Shown here: positions 9,196 through 18,769 of the stretch, piece after piece
How positions within the stretch are numbered: position 1 is the first letter of the stretch
How the letters are laid out: each line of letters starts with the position of its first letter
Assembly (NCBI RefSeq): GCF_039908635.1
Contig: NZ_CP150918.1
Coordinates: 5,224,001 to 5,288,000 of the forward strand
Length of the DNA stretch: 64,000 nt
Source of the DNA: Pseudomonas purpurea
GTDB taxonomy: Bacteria; Pseudomonadota; Gammaproteobacteria; Pseudomonadales; Pseudomonadaceae
Reading direction: 5' to 3'
Notes under the pieces: generated by a model
What the model was told of the DNA's origin: nothing
What the model saw: only the letters and a program-made list of their open reading frames with translations
Databases searched by the model: none
Program-made: the position numbers and the translations under genes

Positions 9196-10236
9196 TTACT
9201 TCGCAGCCCAGGAATTGAAGCGCTGTTCCAGTTGCTCGCCGTTGTCAGCCCAGAAGCTGACGTCGATCTGCACCTGGTTGGCGATGTTTTCCGGGGTGGT
9301 CGGCATATCTTTCAGGATGTCTTTGGACAACAGCGGTACGGCTTGGGTGTTGGCCGGGCCGTAGGCGATGTTTTCCGAGTAGGTTTTCTGCTGTTGCGGC
9401 ATGACCGAGAAGGCGATGAATTTCTTCGCCGCTTCGGCGCGAGCCTTATCCAGGCCTTTTGGAATCGCCCAGGCATCAAAGTCGTAGATACCGCCGTTCC
9501 ACACCACTTTCAGGTTGCTTTCTTTCTGCACGGCCGCGATCCGGCCGTTGTAGGCCGAGCTCATGACCACATCGCCGGAAGCCAGATACTGCGGCGGCTG
9601 AGCGCCCGCTTCCCACCACTGAATGCTTGGCTTGAGCTCGTCGAGTTTCTTGAATGCGCGGTCCTGACCATCCTTGCTGGCCAGCACTTTGTAGACGTCT
9701 TTCGGCGCAACGCCGTCAGCCATCAACGCGAACTCCAGGGTGTACTTGGCGCCTTTACGCAGGCCACGCTTGCCCGGGAATGTCTTGGTGTCCCAGAAAT
9801 CCACCCAACTGGTCGGTGCACTTTTGAGCTTGTCGGCGTTGTACGCCAGCACGGTCGACCAGACGAAGAAACCCACGCCGCACGGCTGGATCGCGCCCTT
9901 CACGTAGTTCTCGGACTTGCCGAACAGCGCCGGGTCGAGCGGTTCGAACATGTCTTCGTCGCAACCACGGGACAATTCCGGCGACTCCACTTCTACCAGA
10001 TCCCAGGACACGCTCTTGGTGTCGACCATGGCTTTGACCTTGGCCATTTCACCGTTGTACTCGCCGGCGACGATCTTGCCGTTGCCCGCCGCTTCCCACG
10101 GTGCGTAGAACGCCTTGACCTGCGCCGCCTTGTTCGCGCCGCCAAACGACACCACGGTCAGGTCGGGGCCGGCCATGGCATGGGCAGCGCCCATCAGGCC
10201 CAGGGTCAGTGCTGTGAATTTCAGGGATCTCAACAT
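9196..10236 (-). CDS. polyamine-type periplasmic binding protein (PotD-like)
   Basis: 346-aa periplasmic substrate-binding protein with a signal peptide (MLRSLKFTALTLGLMGAAHAMA). The mature part starts with LTVVSFGGANKAAQVKAFY and contains EYNGEMAKVKAMVD and SGDVVMSSAYNGR, typical of the spermidine/putrescine-binding family. It delivers ligand to the two permeases encoded downstream on the minus strand. It lies 46 bp after the ATPase gene and is separated from the permeases by a REP pair. Confidence 0.88.
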   Translation of the reverse strand: MLRSLKFTALTLGLMGAAHAMAGPDLTVVSFGGANKAAQVKAFYAPWEAAGNGKIVAGEYNGEMAKVKAMVDTKSVSWDLVEVESPELSRGCDEDMFEPLDPALFGKSENYVKGAIQPCGVGFFVWSTVLAYNADKLKSAPTSWVDFWDTKTFPGKRGLRKGAKYTLEFALMADGVAPKDVYKVLASKDGQDRAFKKLDELKPSIQWWEAGAQPPQYLASGDVVMSSAYNGRIAAVQKESNLKVVWNGGIYDFDAWAIPKGLDKARAEAAKKFIAFSVMPQQQKTYSENIAYGPANTQAVPLLSKDILKDMPTTPENIANQVQIDVSFWADNGEQLEQRFNSWAAK

Positions 10237-10282
10237 TTATTGTTCTCTCCACGTGCAGGGTTGGGTGAAGCAAGGGGGGCGA

Positions 10283-11407
10283 TCAGTTCGCCTCTAGAAG
10301 GGGATCGAGCGCGCGAACGTGTTCGACCTGCCAGCCAAGCGGAACCACGTCTCCGACCGCCAGCGCCGGGTCCAGCTCGGCGATGGGCTGTTTCACAAAG
10401 AAGTCGGTCTTGCCGCAGACTTCCAGGCGAACCCGGACGTGGTCGCCCAGATAGATGAATTCCGCCACCCTCCCTGAGAAGCGGTTGATGCATTGATCGC
10501 TGGCGCCGTTGAGGCTCACGCGCTCCGGACGAATGGACAAGGTCACCGGCTCGCCGGTCTTGCCGACGTTCACCGCCAGCGCCTCGACCTTTTCACCGCG
10601 CCCCAATTCGACCACGCAGCGGTCGCCATCGTGGCTGTGCAAACGGCCATTGAGCCGGTTGTTCTCGCCGATGAAGTTGGCAACGAAGGTATTGCGGGGC
10701 TTTTCATAGAGTTCGCGCGGTGGCGCGATCTGCTGGATTTCGCCCTGATGGAACACCGCCACACGGTCGGACATGGTCAGGGCTTCGCCCTGGTCGTGAG
10801 TCACGTAGACCACGGTCACGCCGAGACGCTGGTGCAGGTGCTTGATCTCCATCTGCATGTGCTCACGCAGCTGTTTATCCAGGGCACCCAACGGTTCGTC
10901 CATCAGCACCAGTTGCGGCTCGAACACCAGCGCCCGGGCCAGGGCCACTCGCTGCTGCTGACCACCGGAAAGCTGCGCCGGGTAGCGCTGGGCGAACGCG
11001 TCGAGCTGAACCATGCTCAGCACTCGCTTGACCCGATCACTGACGTCGCTTTTGTTCAACCCACGCACACTCAACGGGAACGCCAGGTTCTCGGCCACCG
11101 TCATGTGCGGGAACAACGCGTAGTTCTGGAACACCATGCCGATGTCGCGCTTGTGCGGCGGCACGTTGTTGATCGAGCGCCCGGCCAGCAGGATTTCGCC
11201 CGCGGTCGGGGTTTCGAAACCGGCGAGCATCATCAGGCTGGTGGTCTTGCCGGAGCCGGACGGCCCGAGCAAGGTGAGGAATTCGCCTTTGCGAATCTCC
11301 AGGTTGAGGTCTTTGACGATCAGGTTCTCGCCGTCGTAGCTCTTTTGCACACCACGAAAGCTGACCAGGACATCACTGGCCCCAACGCTTGAATCGACCT
11401 CGCTCAT
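10283..11407 (-). CDS. polyamine-type ABC transporter ATPase (PotA-like)
   Basis: 374-aa nucleotide-binding subunit. Walker A is GPSGSGKT (about residues 48-55), the Q-loop region is MVFQNYALFPHM, the signature is LSGGQQQRVALARAL, and Walker B is LVLMDEP. A C-terminal TOBE domain follows from about residue 280. The start at MSEVDSSVG (11407) is preferred; the open frame extends 21 codons upstream without support. It is the first gene of the four-gene import operon, so the promoter should lie between 11408 and 11704, where a TGTAGGG inverted repeat is present. Confidence 0.9.
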   Translation of the reverse strand: MSEVDSSVGASDVLVSFRGVQKSYDGENLIVKDLNLEIRKGEFLTLLGPSGSGKTTSLMMLAGFETPTAGEILLAGRSINNVPPHKRDIGMVFQNYALFPHMTVAENLAFPLSVRGLNKSDVSDRVKRVLSMVQLDAFAQRYPAQLSGGQQQRVALARALVFEPQLVLMDEPLGALDKQLREHMQMEIKHLHQRLGVTVVYVTHDQGEALTMSDRVAVFHQGEIQQIAPPRELYEKPRNTFVANFIGENNRLNGRLHSHDGDRCVVELGRGEKVEALAVNVGKTGEPVTLSIRPERVSLNGASDQCINRFSGRVAEFIYLGDHVRVRLEVCGKTDFFVKQPIAELDPALAVGDVVPLGWQVEHVRALDPLLEAN

Positions 11408-11515
11408 AACCACACCTTTGTTGTTTTGACGGCTGTGGATTAAGCCTAGTGGCTGGTTCCAACCGCGCAAATCGGGGTGCAGGAGAGAATCGCCTCAGCC
11501 GGATGGAAGGTCGAG

Positions 11516-11533
11516 TGTAGGGATTGCCCTACA
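11516..11533. promoter_or_regulatory. TGTAGGG-N4-CCCTACA inverted repeat, possible operator
   Basis: A perfect 7-bp dyad with a 4-bp spacer sits about 110 bp upstream of the ATPase start, in the 297-bp gap between the transporter operon and the response regulator gene. NarL/LuxR-type regulators bind short inverted repeats of this size, and the neighbouring gene encodes such a regulator. The link is inference. I see no gene in the rest of this gap. Confidence 0.4.
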
Positions 11534-11704
11534 AAGATGGCGGGATTGGGTATGTCGATGAGCGATAGTGGCCAGCATCAGGCTGCAAGCCACAAAAGCC
11601 GGTGGGGCCGGACTTTCCGTCATGTCGCAAATGGACATGACCACGACTGGATGCCTAATGGAGATCCCACATTGGACTGCAGTGAACCTGTGGGATTAGG
11701 TGTG

Positions 11705-12334
11705 TCACAGGAGTTTGTGCTCCATCGCGTATTTCACCAGCTCGGCCAGGGAGGTGATGTTGAGTTTCTGCATCAACCGCGCCTTGTGGGTGCTGATGGT
11801 TTTGCTGCTCAGGGCCAGTTGCTGGGCGATGTCGTTGACGTTGGCGCCCTGGGCCAGGCGCTCGAACACCGAAAACTCGCGTTCCGAAAGCAATGAATGC
11901 AAGGGCCGCGAGTCCGTCAGGCCGACTTCGAAAACCATCCGGTCCGCCAGTTCGGGGTCGATGTAACGCCCGCCTGCTGCGACTTTGCGGATCGCCGTCA
12001 GCAGCAGCGCCGGGTCGCTGTCCTTGGTGGCATAACCGGCCGCGCCGACCTTCAGCGCGCGGGCAGCCATTTGGGCTTCGTCGTGCATCGACAGCACCAG
12101 AATCGCGGGCGGATTGTTCAGCGCACGGATTCTGGGGATCGCCTCCAACCCGTTGACGCCGGGCATCGAGATGTCCAGCAACACCACCTCACAGGGCACA
12201 TGACGCAAGGTCTCCAGCAATTGCTCGCCGTTGCTTGCCTCCCCCACCACCCGTAAATCCTTGGCCAGGCCGATCAACTGCTTGATGCCTTCGCGAACGA
12301 TGGTGTGGTCTTCGGCTACCAGTACACGGATCAC
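11705..12334 (-). CDS. NarL/FixJ-family response regulator
   Basis: 209-aa two-component response regulator. The receiver domain (1-120) has the acidic pocket AEDH, phosphoacceptor Asp54 in LLDISMPG, and the conserved Lys in YATKDSD. A LuxR-type helix-turn-helix follows (LSEREFSVFERLAQG to STHKARLMQKLN). The GTG at 12334 has a GGAG just upstream and places VIRVLVAEDH at the N terminus; the longer frame translates a repeat-bearing intergenic segment. It pairs with the histidine kinase encoded 170 bp upstream and lies next to the polyamine-type transporter, which could be a target. Confidence 0.88.
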   Translation of the reverse strand: MIRVLVAEDHTIVREGIKQLIGLAKDLRVVGEASNGEQLLETLRHVPCEVVLLDISMPGVNGLEAIPRIRALNNPPAILVLSMHDEAQMAARALKVGAAGYATKDSDPALLLTAIRKVAAGGRYIDPELADRMVFEVGLTDSRPLHSLLSEREFSVFERLAQGANVNDIAQQLALSSKTISTHKARLMQKLNITSLAELVKYAMEHKLL

Positions 12335-12371
12335 GTTTTTCTCCACTTTTCTTATCCAGAGCCAAGAGCAT

Positions 12372-12396
12372 TCGCGAGCAAGCCCGCTCCCACAGG
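12372..12396. repeat. single REP-like unit
   Basis: The stretch tcgcgagcaagcccgctccc plus cacagg is one half of the repeat family seen in pairs elsewhere here. It lies between the kinase and regulator genes. Confidence 0.5.
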
Positions 12397-12505
12397 GATT
12401 TGTGCAAGTCGCCAAAACCTCTGACACACCCACAATCAAATACAAGAGCGGGGTTGCTCCGGGCGGCGCTCCAACGAAAGCGTCAGCCCAAACACCACAC
12501 AACCA

Positions 12506-14902
12506 TCACGCTTCATCCAGCGGCACGCGCACACTCAGGGTCGTGCCTTCACCCGGCACACTCTCCAGTGACAACTGCCCGCCCATGATCAACACCCGCT
12601 CGCGCATGCCGACCACGCCAAAGGACGTCGGCCTGCCGGTGGAAGCGACAAACCCTACACCATCATCACTGATGGTCAGGCATAACTCGCTACCTTCCAG
12701 CACCAGCGTCAGCTCGACAGTATGCGCCTGGGCATGGCGCATGACATTGGTCAGCGCCTCCTGAAGAATCCGGAACAGGCCGATGGCCTTGGCATCGCTC
12801 AACATCGGCAGGTTGTCGGGGACTTGCACCAGACACGGAATCTGCGTGCGCGCCTCGAAGCGCCGGGCCTGCCACTCGATGGCCGAGGCGATCCCCGCAT
12901 CGAGAATCGGCGGACGCAAGGCCGTGGCCACGTCCCGCACCAACTGGAACAACTGGGCAATCAGGCGCTTCATGCTCTGGAGGCGCTCGCTCAACCCTGG
13001 GTCCAACTCGGCGTAGGCCAGTTCGCACATCGAGGTTTCGAGTTTCAACACGGTGAGCATCTGCCCCAACTCATCGTGAACCTCTCGGGCAATGCGGGCC
13101 TTTTCCTCCTCGCGAACGCTCTCCAGGTGCGCCGACAATTCGCGCAATTGCTCGCGGGAGCTGGCCAGCTCCAGTTCGATGCGCTTGCTTTCGCTGATGT
13201 CCCAGACAATCCCGTCCCACACTGCCGTCCCGTCCTCCAGCCGACGGGTAATGGCCTTGATCTCGGCCCAGCGCTGTTCGCCCTGACGCGTGAGAATCCG
13301 GCCTTGCCACGACCAGTCGCTGTCGGTGTCCAGTGCATGATCCTGAGTCTGGTGGTAGCTGGCCTTGTCGTCTGGATGCACCAGACTGCGCAGGCCCCTG
13401 TCGCGATGGCTCAAGGTGGCCGGCGAATAACCCACCAGGCCCTCGCTGCCCTCACTGATGTAGGCAAAGTCGATTTGCCCGGTCAGTGGCGCCCTTTCCA
13501 GGCGAAAGACCAAACCCGGCACGTTGGCAGCAATGCCCTGCAACCGCGCCTCGCTTTCTTGCAGAGCGGCCAGTGCACGTCGACGCTCGGTGACGTCGTT
13601 GAGGTAGACCACCAGATACTCACCGTCGCGAAAACGCAGAAAACTCAGGGACACGTCCGCCGGCAGGATGCTGCCATCGGCCCGCACGCAGTGGGTTTCA
13701 AAACTTTGCGGCCCGTCCTCGCTCGTCCGGGCGCTTTTCCACAGGTTCAGCCAGCGGTCCATGTGCAGGCCTGGTTCAAAATCGATCAACGGCCGGTCAA
13801 TGACCCCGCCCGGAGGGTAACCGAGCATGGCTTCAGCGGCAGGGTTGGCGTAACGGACATGGCTGTCCCAGTTGACCCAGAGAATCCCGACCGTACTTTG
13901 ATCGATAGAAAACTGCGTCAGGCGCAGGGATTCTTCGCTGGCCGCGCGCAGGGCAATGTCTTCCCGGGCAGCCACCAGCAGCAGTTCCAGCGCACGCTGT
14001 TGGCGCCGCTGCCAGAACACGATGGCCATGCTGGCGAGCAGCAACACCACCAATAGCAGGCACAGGTTCTGCCAAAAACCCGGGGACTCGGCCAACCGCG
14101 GGTATTTGGGTTGCAACCAGCGGGCGTGCAGTTGCTCCAGGTCCTTGCCGGGGATCGCATGCAAGGCGCGTTCGACGATGTCAGCCAACTGCGGCCAGTC
14201 GCGCCGGGTCGCCACTCGCAGCAATTGCGGCAGCCCGATATCACCGACCACTGCCAGCCCGGCGAACTCGGGTTCGGCCGACAAACGGCTGAGTTGCGCT
14301 TCATCGATCACCGCGTAGCGCGCTTGCTGGCTCAGCAACAATTGCAGGGCCTGACGCTCTTGCGGCACACCTTGCAGGTTCAGGTTGGGGTAAGTGGCCC
14401 GCAGATAGTCCGCGATGGCGCTGGGCATCCGCACCACCACCCGGGATTGGCTGTCGAGTTTTTCCAGCTCCACGGCGCCGGCGCCTTTCTGCTCGCCGAC
14501 CACCAGTTGCGGGACCCGCATGTACGGGTCGGAAAATTGCCAGAGGCGCAGGCTCGCCGGGGTTTGCGTCAGGCCGGGGGCGAGGTCGATCTCGCCGTCG
14601 CGCAACGCCGCTTCCAGTTGCGCCAGGTCGGTGAAGTGGCGCCAGCTCAGTTCGACGTCGAGCGCCTTGCCCAGCCATTGCATCAACTCGACATTGGCGC
14701 CGGACAAGCGCTGCAAGCGCCGGTCGTACTGCGCGTAAGGGGCTTGCAGCACCAGGCCGACCCGCAGTTGCGCGTGCTGCGCCAGCCATTGGCGCTGTTC
14801 GACCGTCAATGGCACGCCCGGCGCCACCGGTACGGGCGCCGCCCATCCCATCAAGGGAAGCCATAAACAGCCGATAACCCACAGGCAGCGAAAACGCATC
14901 AT
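12506..14902 (-). CDS. sensor histidine kinase with periplasmic SBP and PAS domains
   Basis: About 798 aa from the ATG pair at 14902/14899. A signal or anchor segment is followed by a periplasmic solute-binding domain of the amino-acid type (about 30-275, LTVEQRQWLAQHAQLRVGLV). A transmembrane helix (LCLLLVVLLLASMAIVFW) and then PAS-like segments (QFSIDQSTVGILWVNW and a second after LQESEARLQGIAANVPG) come next. The HisKA_3 box IAREVHDELGQM carries the phosphoacceptor His, and the NarL-type HATPase has LTISDDGVGF. It should phosphorylate the NarL-family regulator encoded next. The periplasmic domain suggests direct sensing of a small solute such as an amino acid or polyamine, but the ligand is unknown. 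Confidence 0.85.
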   Translation of the reverse strand: MMRFRCLWVIGCLWLPLMGWAAPVPVAPGVPLTVEQRQWLAQHAQLRVGLVLQAPYAQYDRRLQRLSGANVELMQWLGKALDVELSWRHFTDLAQLEAALRDGEIDLAPGLTQTPASLRLWQFSDPYMRVPQLVVGEQKGAGAVELEKLDSQSRVVVRMPSAIADYLRATYPNLNLQGVPQERQALQLLLSQQARYAVIDEAQLSRLSAEPEFAGLAVVGDIGLPQLLRVATRRDWPQLADIVERALHAIPGKDLEQLHARWLQPKYPRLAESPGFWQNLCLLLVVLLLASMAIVFWQRRQQRALELLLVAAREDIALRAASEESLRLTQFSIDQSTVGILWVNWDSHVRYANPAAEAMLGYPPGGVIDRPLIDFEPGLHMDRWLNLWKSARTSEDGPQSFETHCVRADGSILPADVSLSFLRFRDGEYLVVYLNDVTERRRALAALQESEARLQGIAANVPGLVFRLERAPLTGQIDFAYISEGSEGLVGYSPATLSHRDRGLRSLVHPDDKASYHQTQDHALDTDSDWSWQGRILTRQGEQRWAEIKAITRRLEDGTAVWDGIVWDISESKRIELELASSREQLRELSAHLESVREEEKARIAREVHDELGQMLTVLKLETSMCELAYAELDPGLSERLQSMKRLIAQLFQLVRDVATALRPPILDAGIASAIEWQARRFEARTQIPCLVQVPDNLPMLSDAKAIGLFRILQEALTNVMRHAQAHTVELTLVLEGSELCLTISDDGVGFVASTGRPTSFGVVGMRERVLIMGGQLSLESVPGEGTTLSVRVPLDEA

Positions 14903-14975
14903 CGAACTCTCACACACTGACAAATACTGACCAACCCATTAGGCTGCCGGGATTACTTCTGGCCTGGAATATCCG

Positions 14976-15968
14976 ATGCCCCCTGTTTACCGCCTGGCAC
15001 TGCCAGCATTGTGCCTGTCGTTGATCCTGCCTTGTGCGTTTTCCGTTCAGGCTGCCGACCCGGCACCCGCCGCCACGGAAAAACCCACAGAAGACAAACC
15101 GGCCGAACGCCAGCCATTGCTTGAGCGTAGTCAGGAAGAAGCCACGGCCCTTGAGCGAATTGTTCCTACCCAGGAACAACAGCAGTTGCAAACCGGCAGC
15201 GACAGTTTCCTGGCCCTGTGGAAACCGGCGAACACCAGCGAACCCAAAGGCGCGGTCATTATCATTCCTGGGGCGGGTGAAACGGCGGACTGGCCTCAGG
15301 CAATCAGCCCGTTGCGCCACAAACTGCCGGATGCCGACTGGGGCAGCCTGAGCCTGACGCTGCCGGACCTGCAAAGCGACGCAGCCCAGGCACGCGCTGT
15401 CGAAGCCGCACCGGCCCCCGTCAAGACCGACCCCGCCAGCAAAGACGCCAGCACCGCAGCCCCCATCGAGCAGGTGGCCGGCGGCGAAGGCGAAGTCAGT
15501 GACCGACCGACCGTCGACACCGTTGAAGAGAAAGCCAAGGCCGACGCCGAGCGGATCTTTGCGCGCATCGATGCCGCGATTGCCTTTGCCGAACAGCAAA
15601 GCGCCCGCAGTGTCGTTCTGCTGGGCCACGGCACCGGCGCCTATTGGGCAGCGCGCTACCTGAGCGAAAAACAGCCTGCGCAAATCGAGAAATTCGTGAT
15701 GGTTGCGGCGCAAACACCGGTCGGCGCCAAGCCTGAACTGGCTGAGCTGACGCCCACCCTGAAGCTGGCTACTGCGGATATTTTCTACAAGGACAAACCG
15801 CTGGCACGCGCCGCAGCCCTCGAGCGTTTACAAGCCAGCAAACGCCTGAAAGCCTCGCGGTTCAGCCAAATCCCCCTCAAGGCCCTGCCCGGCAACAGCG
15901 CGGCTGAACAGGAACAACTGTTTCGCCGCGTACGCGGCTGGTTGAGCCCTCAGCCCGCGGCGGACTGA
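14976..15968 (+). CDS. DUF3530 family protein, alpha/beta-hydrolase-like
   Basis: 330 aa with a signal peptide (MPPVYRLALPALCLSLILPCAFSVQA) and a low-complexity Ala/Pro/Glu linker. A fold resembling alpha/beta hydrolases follows: GAVIIIPGAGETADWP near residue 90 and VVLLGHGTGAYWAARYL near residue 215. The nucleophile elbow reads GHGTG, with Thr where Ser is normal (G-x-S-x-G), so catalysis is doubtful. It is divergent from the kinase gene. Function of the family is unknown to me; a periplasmic location is inferred from the signal peptide. Confidence 0.75.
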   Translation: MPPVYRLALPALCLSLILPCAFSVQAADPAPAATEKPTEDKPAERQPLLERSQEEATALERIVPTQEQQQLQTGSDSFLALWKPANTSEPKGAVIIIPGAGETADWPQAISPLRHKLPDADWGSLSLTLPDLQSDAAQARAVEAAPAPVKTDPASKDASTAAPIEQVAGGEGEVSDRPTVDTVEEKAKADAERIFARIDAAIAFAEQQSARSVVLLGHGTGAYWAARYLSEKQPAQIEKFVMVAAQTPVGAKPELAELTPTLKLATADIFYKDKPLARAAALERLQASKRLKASRFSQIPLKALPGNSAAEQEQLFRRVRGWLSPQPAAD

Positions 15969-16000
15969 TCGGCAAACCCGGATTGATCGCCTGACACAAA

Positions 16001-16156
16001 CTCTGTGGCGGGGGAGCTTGCTCCCGCTGGGGCCGGGCTGGCGCTCCAGCGCGAAGCGGCCCCCAATCGACCACCGAGATTCCGTCAGGGATACCTCAGG
16101 TGCAGAATTTGCGCCCGCTGCGCAGCCGAGCGGGAGCAAGCTCCCTCGCCACAGAG
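16001..16156. repeat. REPIN inverted pair
   Basis: ctctgtggcgggggagcttg at one end and its near complement ending ctccctcgccacagag at the other enclose about 100 bp of GC-rich sequence. It separates the convergent DUF3530 and djlA-like genes. Confidence 0.8.
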
Positions 16157-16175
16157 TTCCCCTTCTATTACCCGA

Positions 16176-16943
16176 TTAACGAAAATCCCGCCGCTCACGA
16201 ATCAATGTGTAGGCGCTATGCAGCTCTCGGGTTCTTTCGGTCGCTTCACGTACCTGCATCAGGCTCGCGCCCGTGCCCGCCACTTTGTCCGGGTGATGGC
16301 GGCTGAGCAGCCGCCGATAGGCGCGCTTGATCTGCGACGGCTCGCTGTTCACCGTCACTCCCAGCAGCAACATCGCTTCTTTGTAAGCGGTAGCACTGCT
16401 GACCAAGGGTTTTCGATGGGGGTCGTGTTCAGCGGACAACGACTGCACCTGCTCCGGCGTCCAGCCCAACCAGCGCCCCCATTGCGCAATCAGTTCACGC
16501 TCGTTGGCGCCCACTCGGCCATCGGCCCAAATCATCCGCCAACACGCGCGTAACACGCCCTCGGCCGCAAAAGGCTGCGCCCTCAGCCGTCGCAGATAGC
16601 CGCGCAACCGGTCGCTGCCGGACTTGCCCCGGTTGAACGCCGCGATGGCGCGTTTCTGCGCTGACTCCGTCATCTCCAGCGAACGCATTTCCTGACGCGC
16701 TTGTTGGATATGCCCGTCGACCACCCGGCCATCGCTTTTGGCCAATCGCCCCAACAACACAAACAACAGTTCGTCGTTACGCAGCTGCGCACGACCGCCC
16801 AAACGTTCACGCAAATGCCCCAGGCTTTGCAATTGCAGGCGTCGGTCCAACGCCTGCCCCAACAATGCGCCGAGCATGGCCCCCGGAATGCTGGCTATGG
16901 CAAAGCCCGCTCCGGCTCCAATCAGAGTCCCTGGCCACAACAT
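16176..16943 (-). CDS. djlA: DjlA-like membrane J-domain co-chaperone
   Basis: 255 aa. An N-terminal glycine-rich hydrophobic segment (GTLIGAGAGFAIASIPGAMLGALLG) anchors the protein. A TerB-like helical middle follows (about 50-170), and the C-terminal J domain has the essential HPD motif in RLLSRHHPDKVAG. This is the DjlA layout, where the J domain stimulates DnaK at the inner membrane face. The start lies next to the murU stop, so djlA is the third gene after amgK and murU on the minus strand. Confidence 0.85.
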   Translation of the reverse strand: MLWPGTLIGAGAGFAIASIPGAMLGALLGQALDRRLQLQSLGHLRERLGGRAQLRNDELLFVLLGRLAKSDGRVVDGHIQQARQEMRSLEMTESAQKRAIAAFNRGKSGSDRLRGYLRRLRAQPFAAEGVLRACWRMIWADGRVGANERELIAQWGRWLGWTPEQVQSLSAEHDPHRKPLVSSATAYKEAMLLLGVTVNSEPSQIKRAYRRLLSRHHPDKVAGTGASLMQVREATERTRELHSAYTLIRERRDFR

Positions 16944-16944
16944 A

Positions 16945-18638
<1,694 letters not shown>

Positions 18639-18769
18639 TGCAAGGGTCTCCGACGGCGCTAGCCGTCAAGCGGGTCATGCTTTATTATCCAGCATCTTTT
18701 TCAGACCATCGAGAGGCGTGCGGCCCACCACCGCGGGCAGATGGCACGCAGGAAGCCCGGACTAATAAG

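Noticed and set aside
9055-10458. 467-codon plus-strand frame opposite the binding protein gene
   Set aside because: It begins in a REP element and is antisense to a clear periplasmic binding protein.
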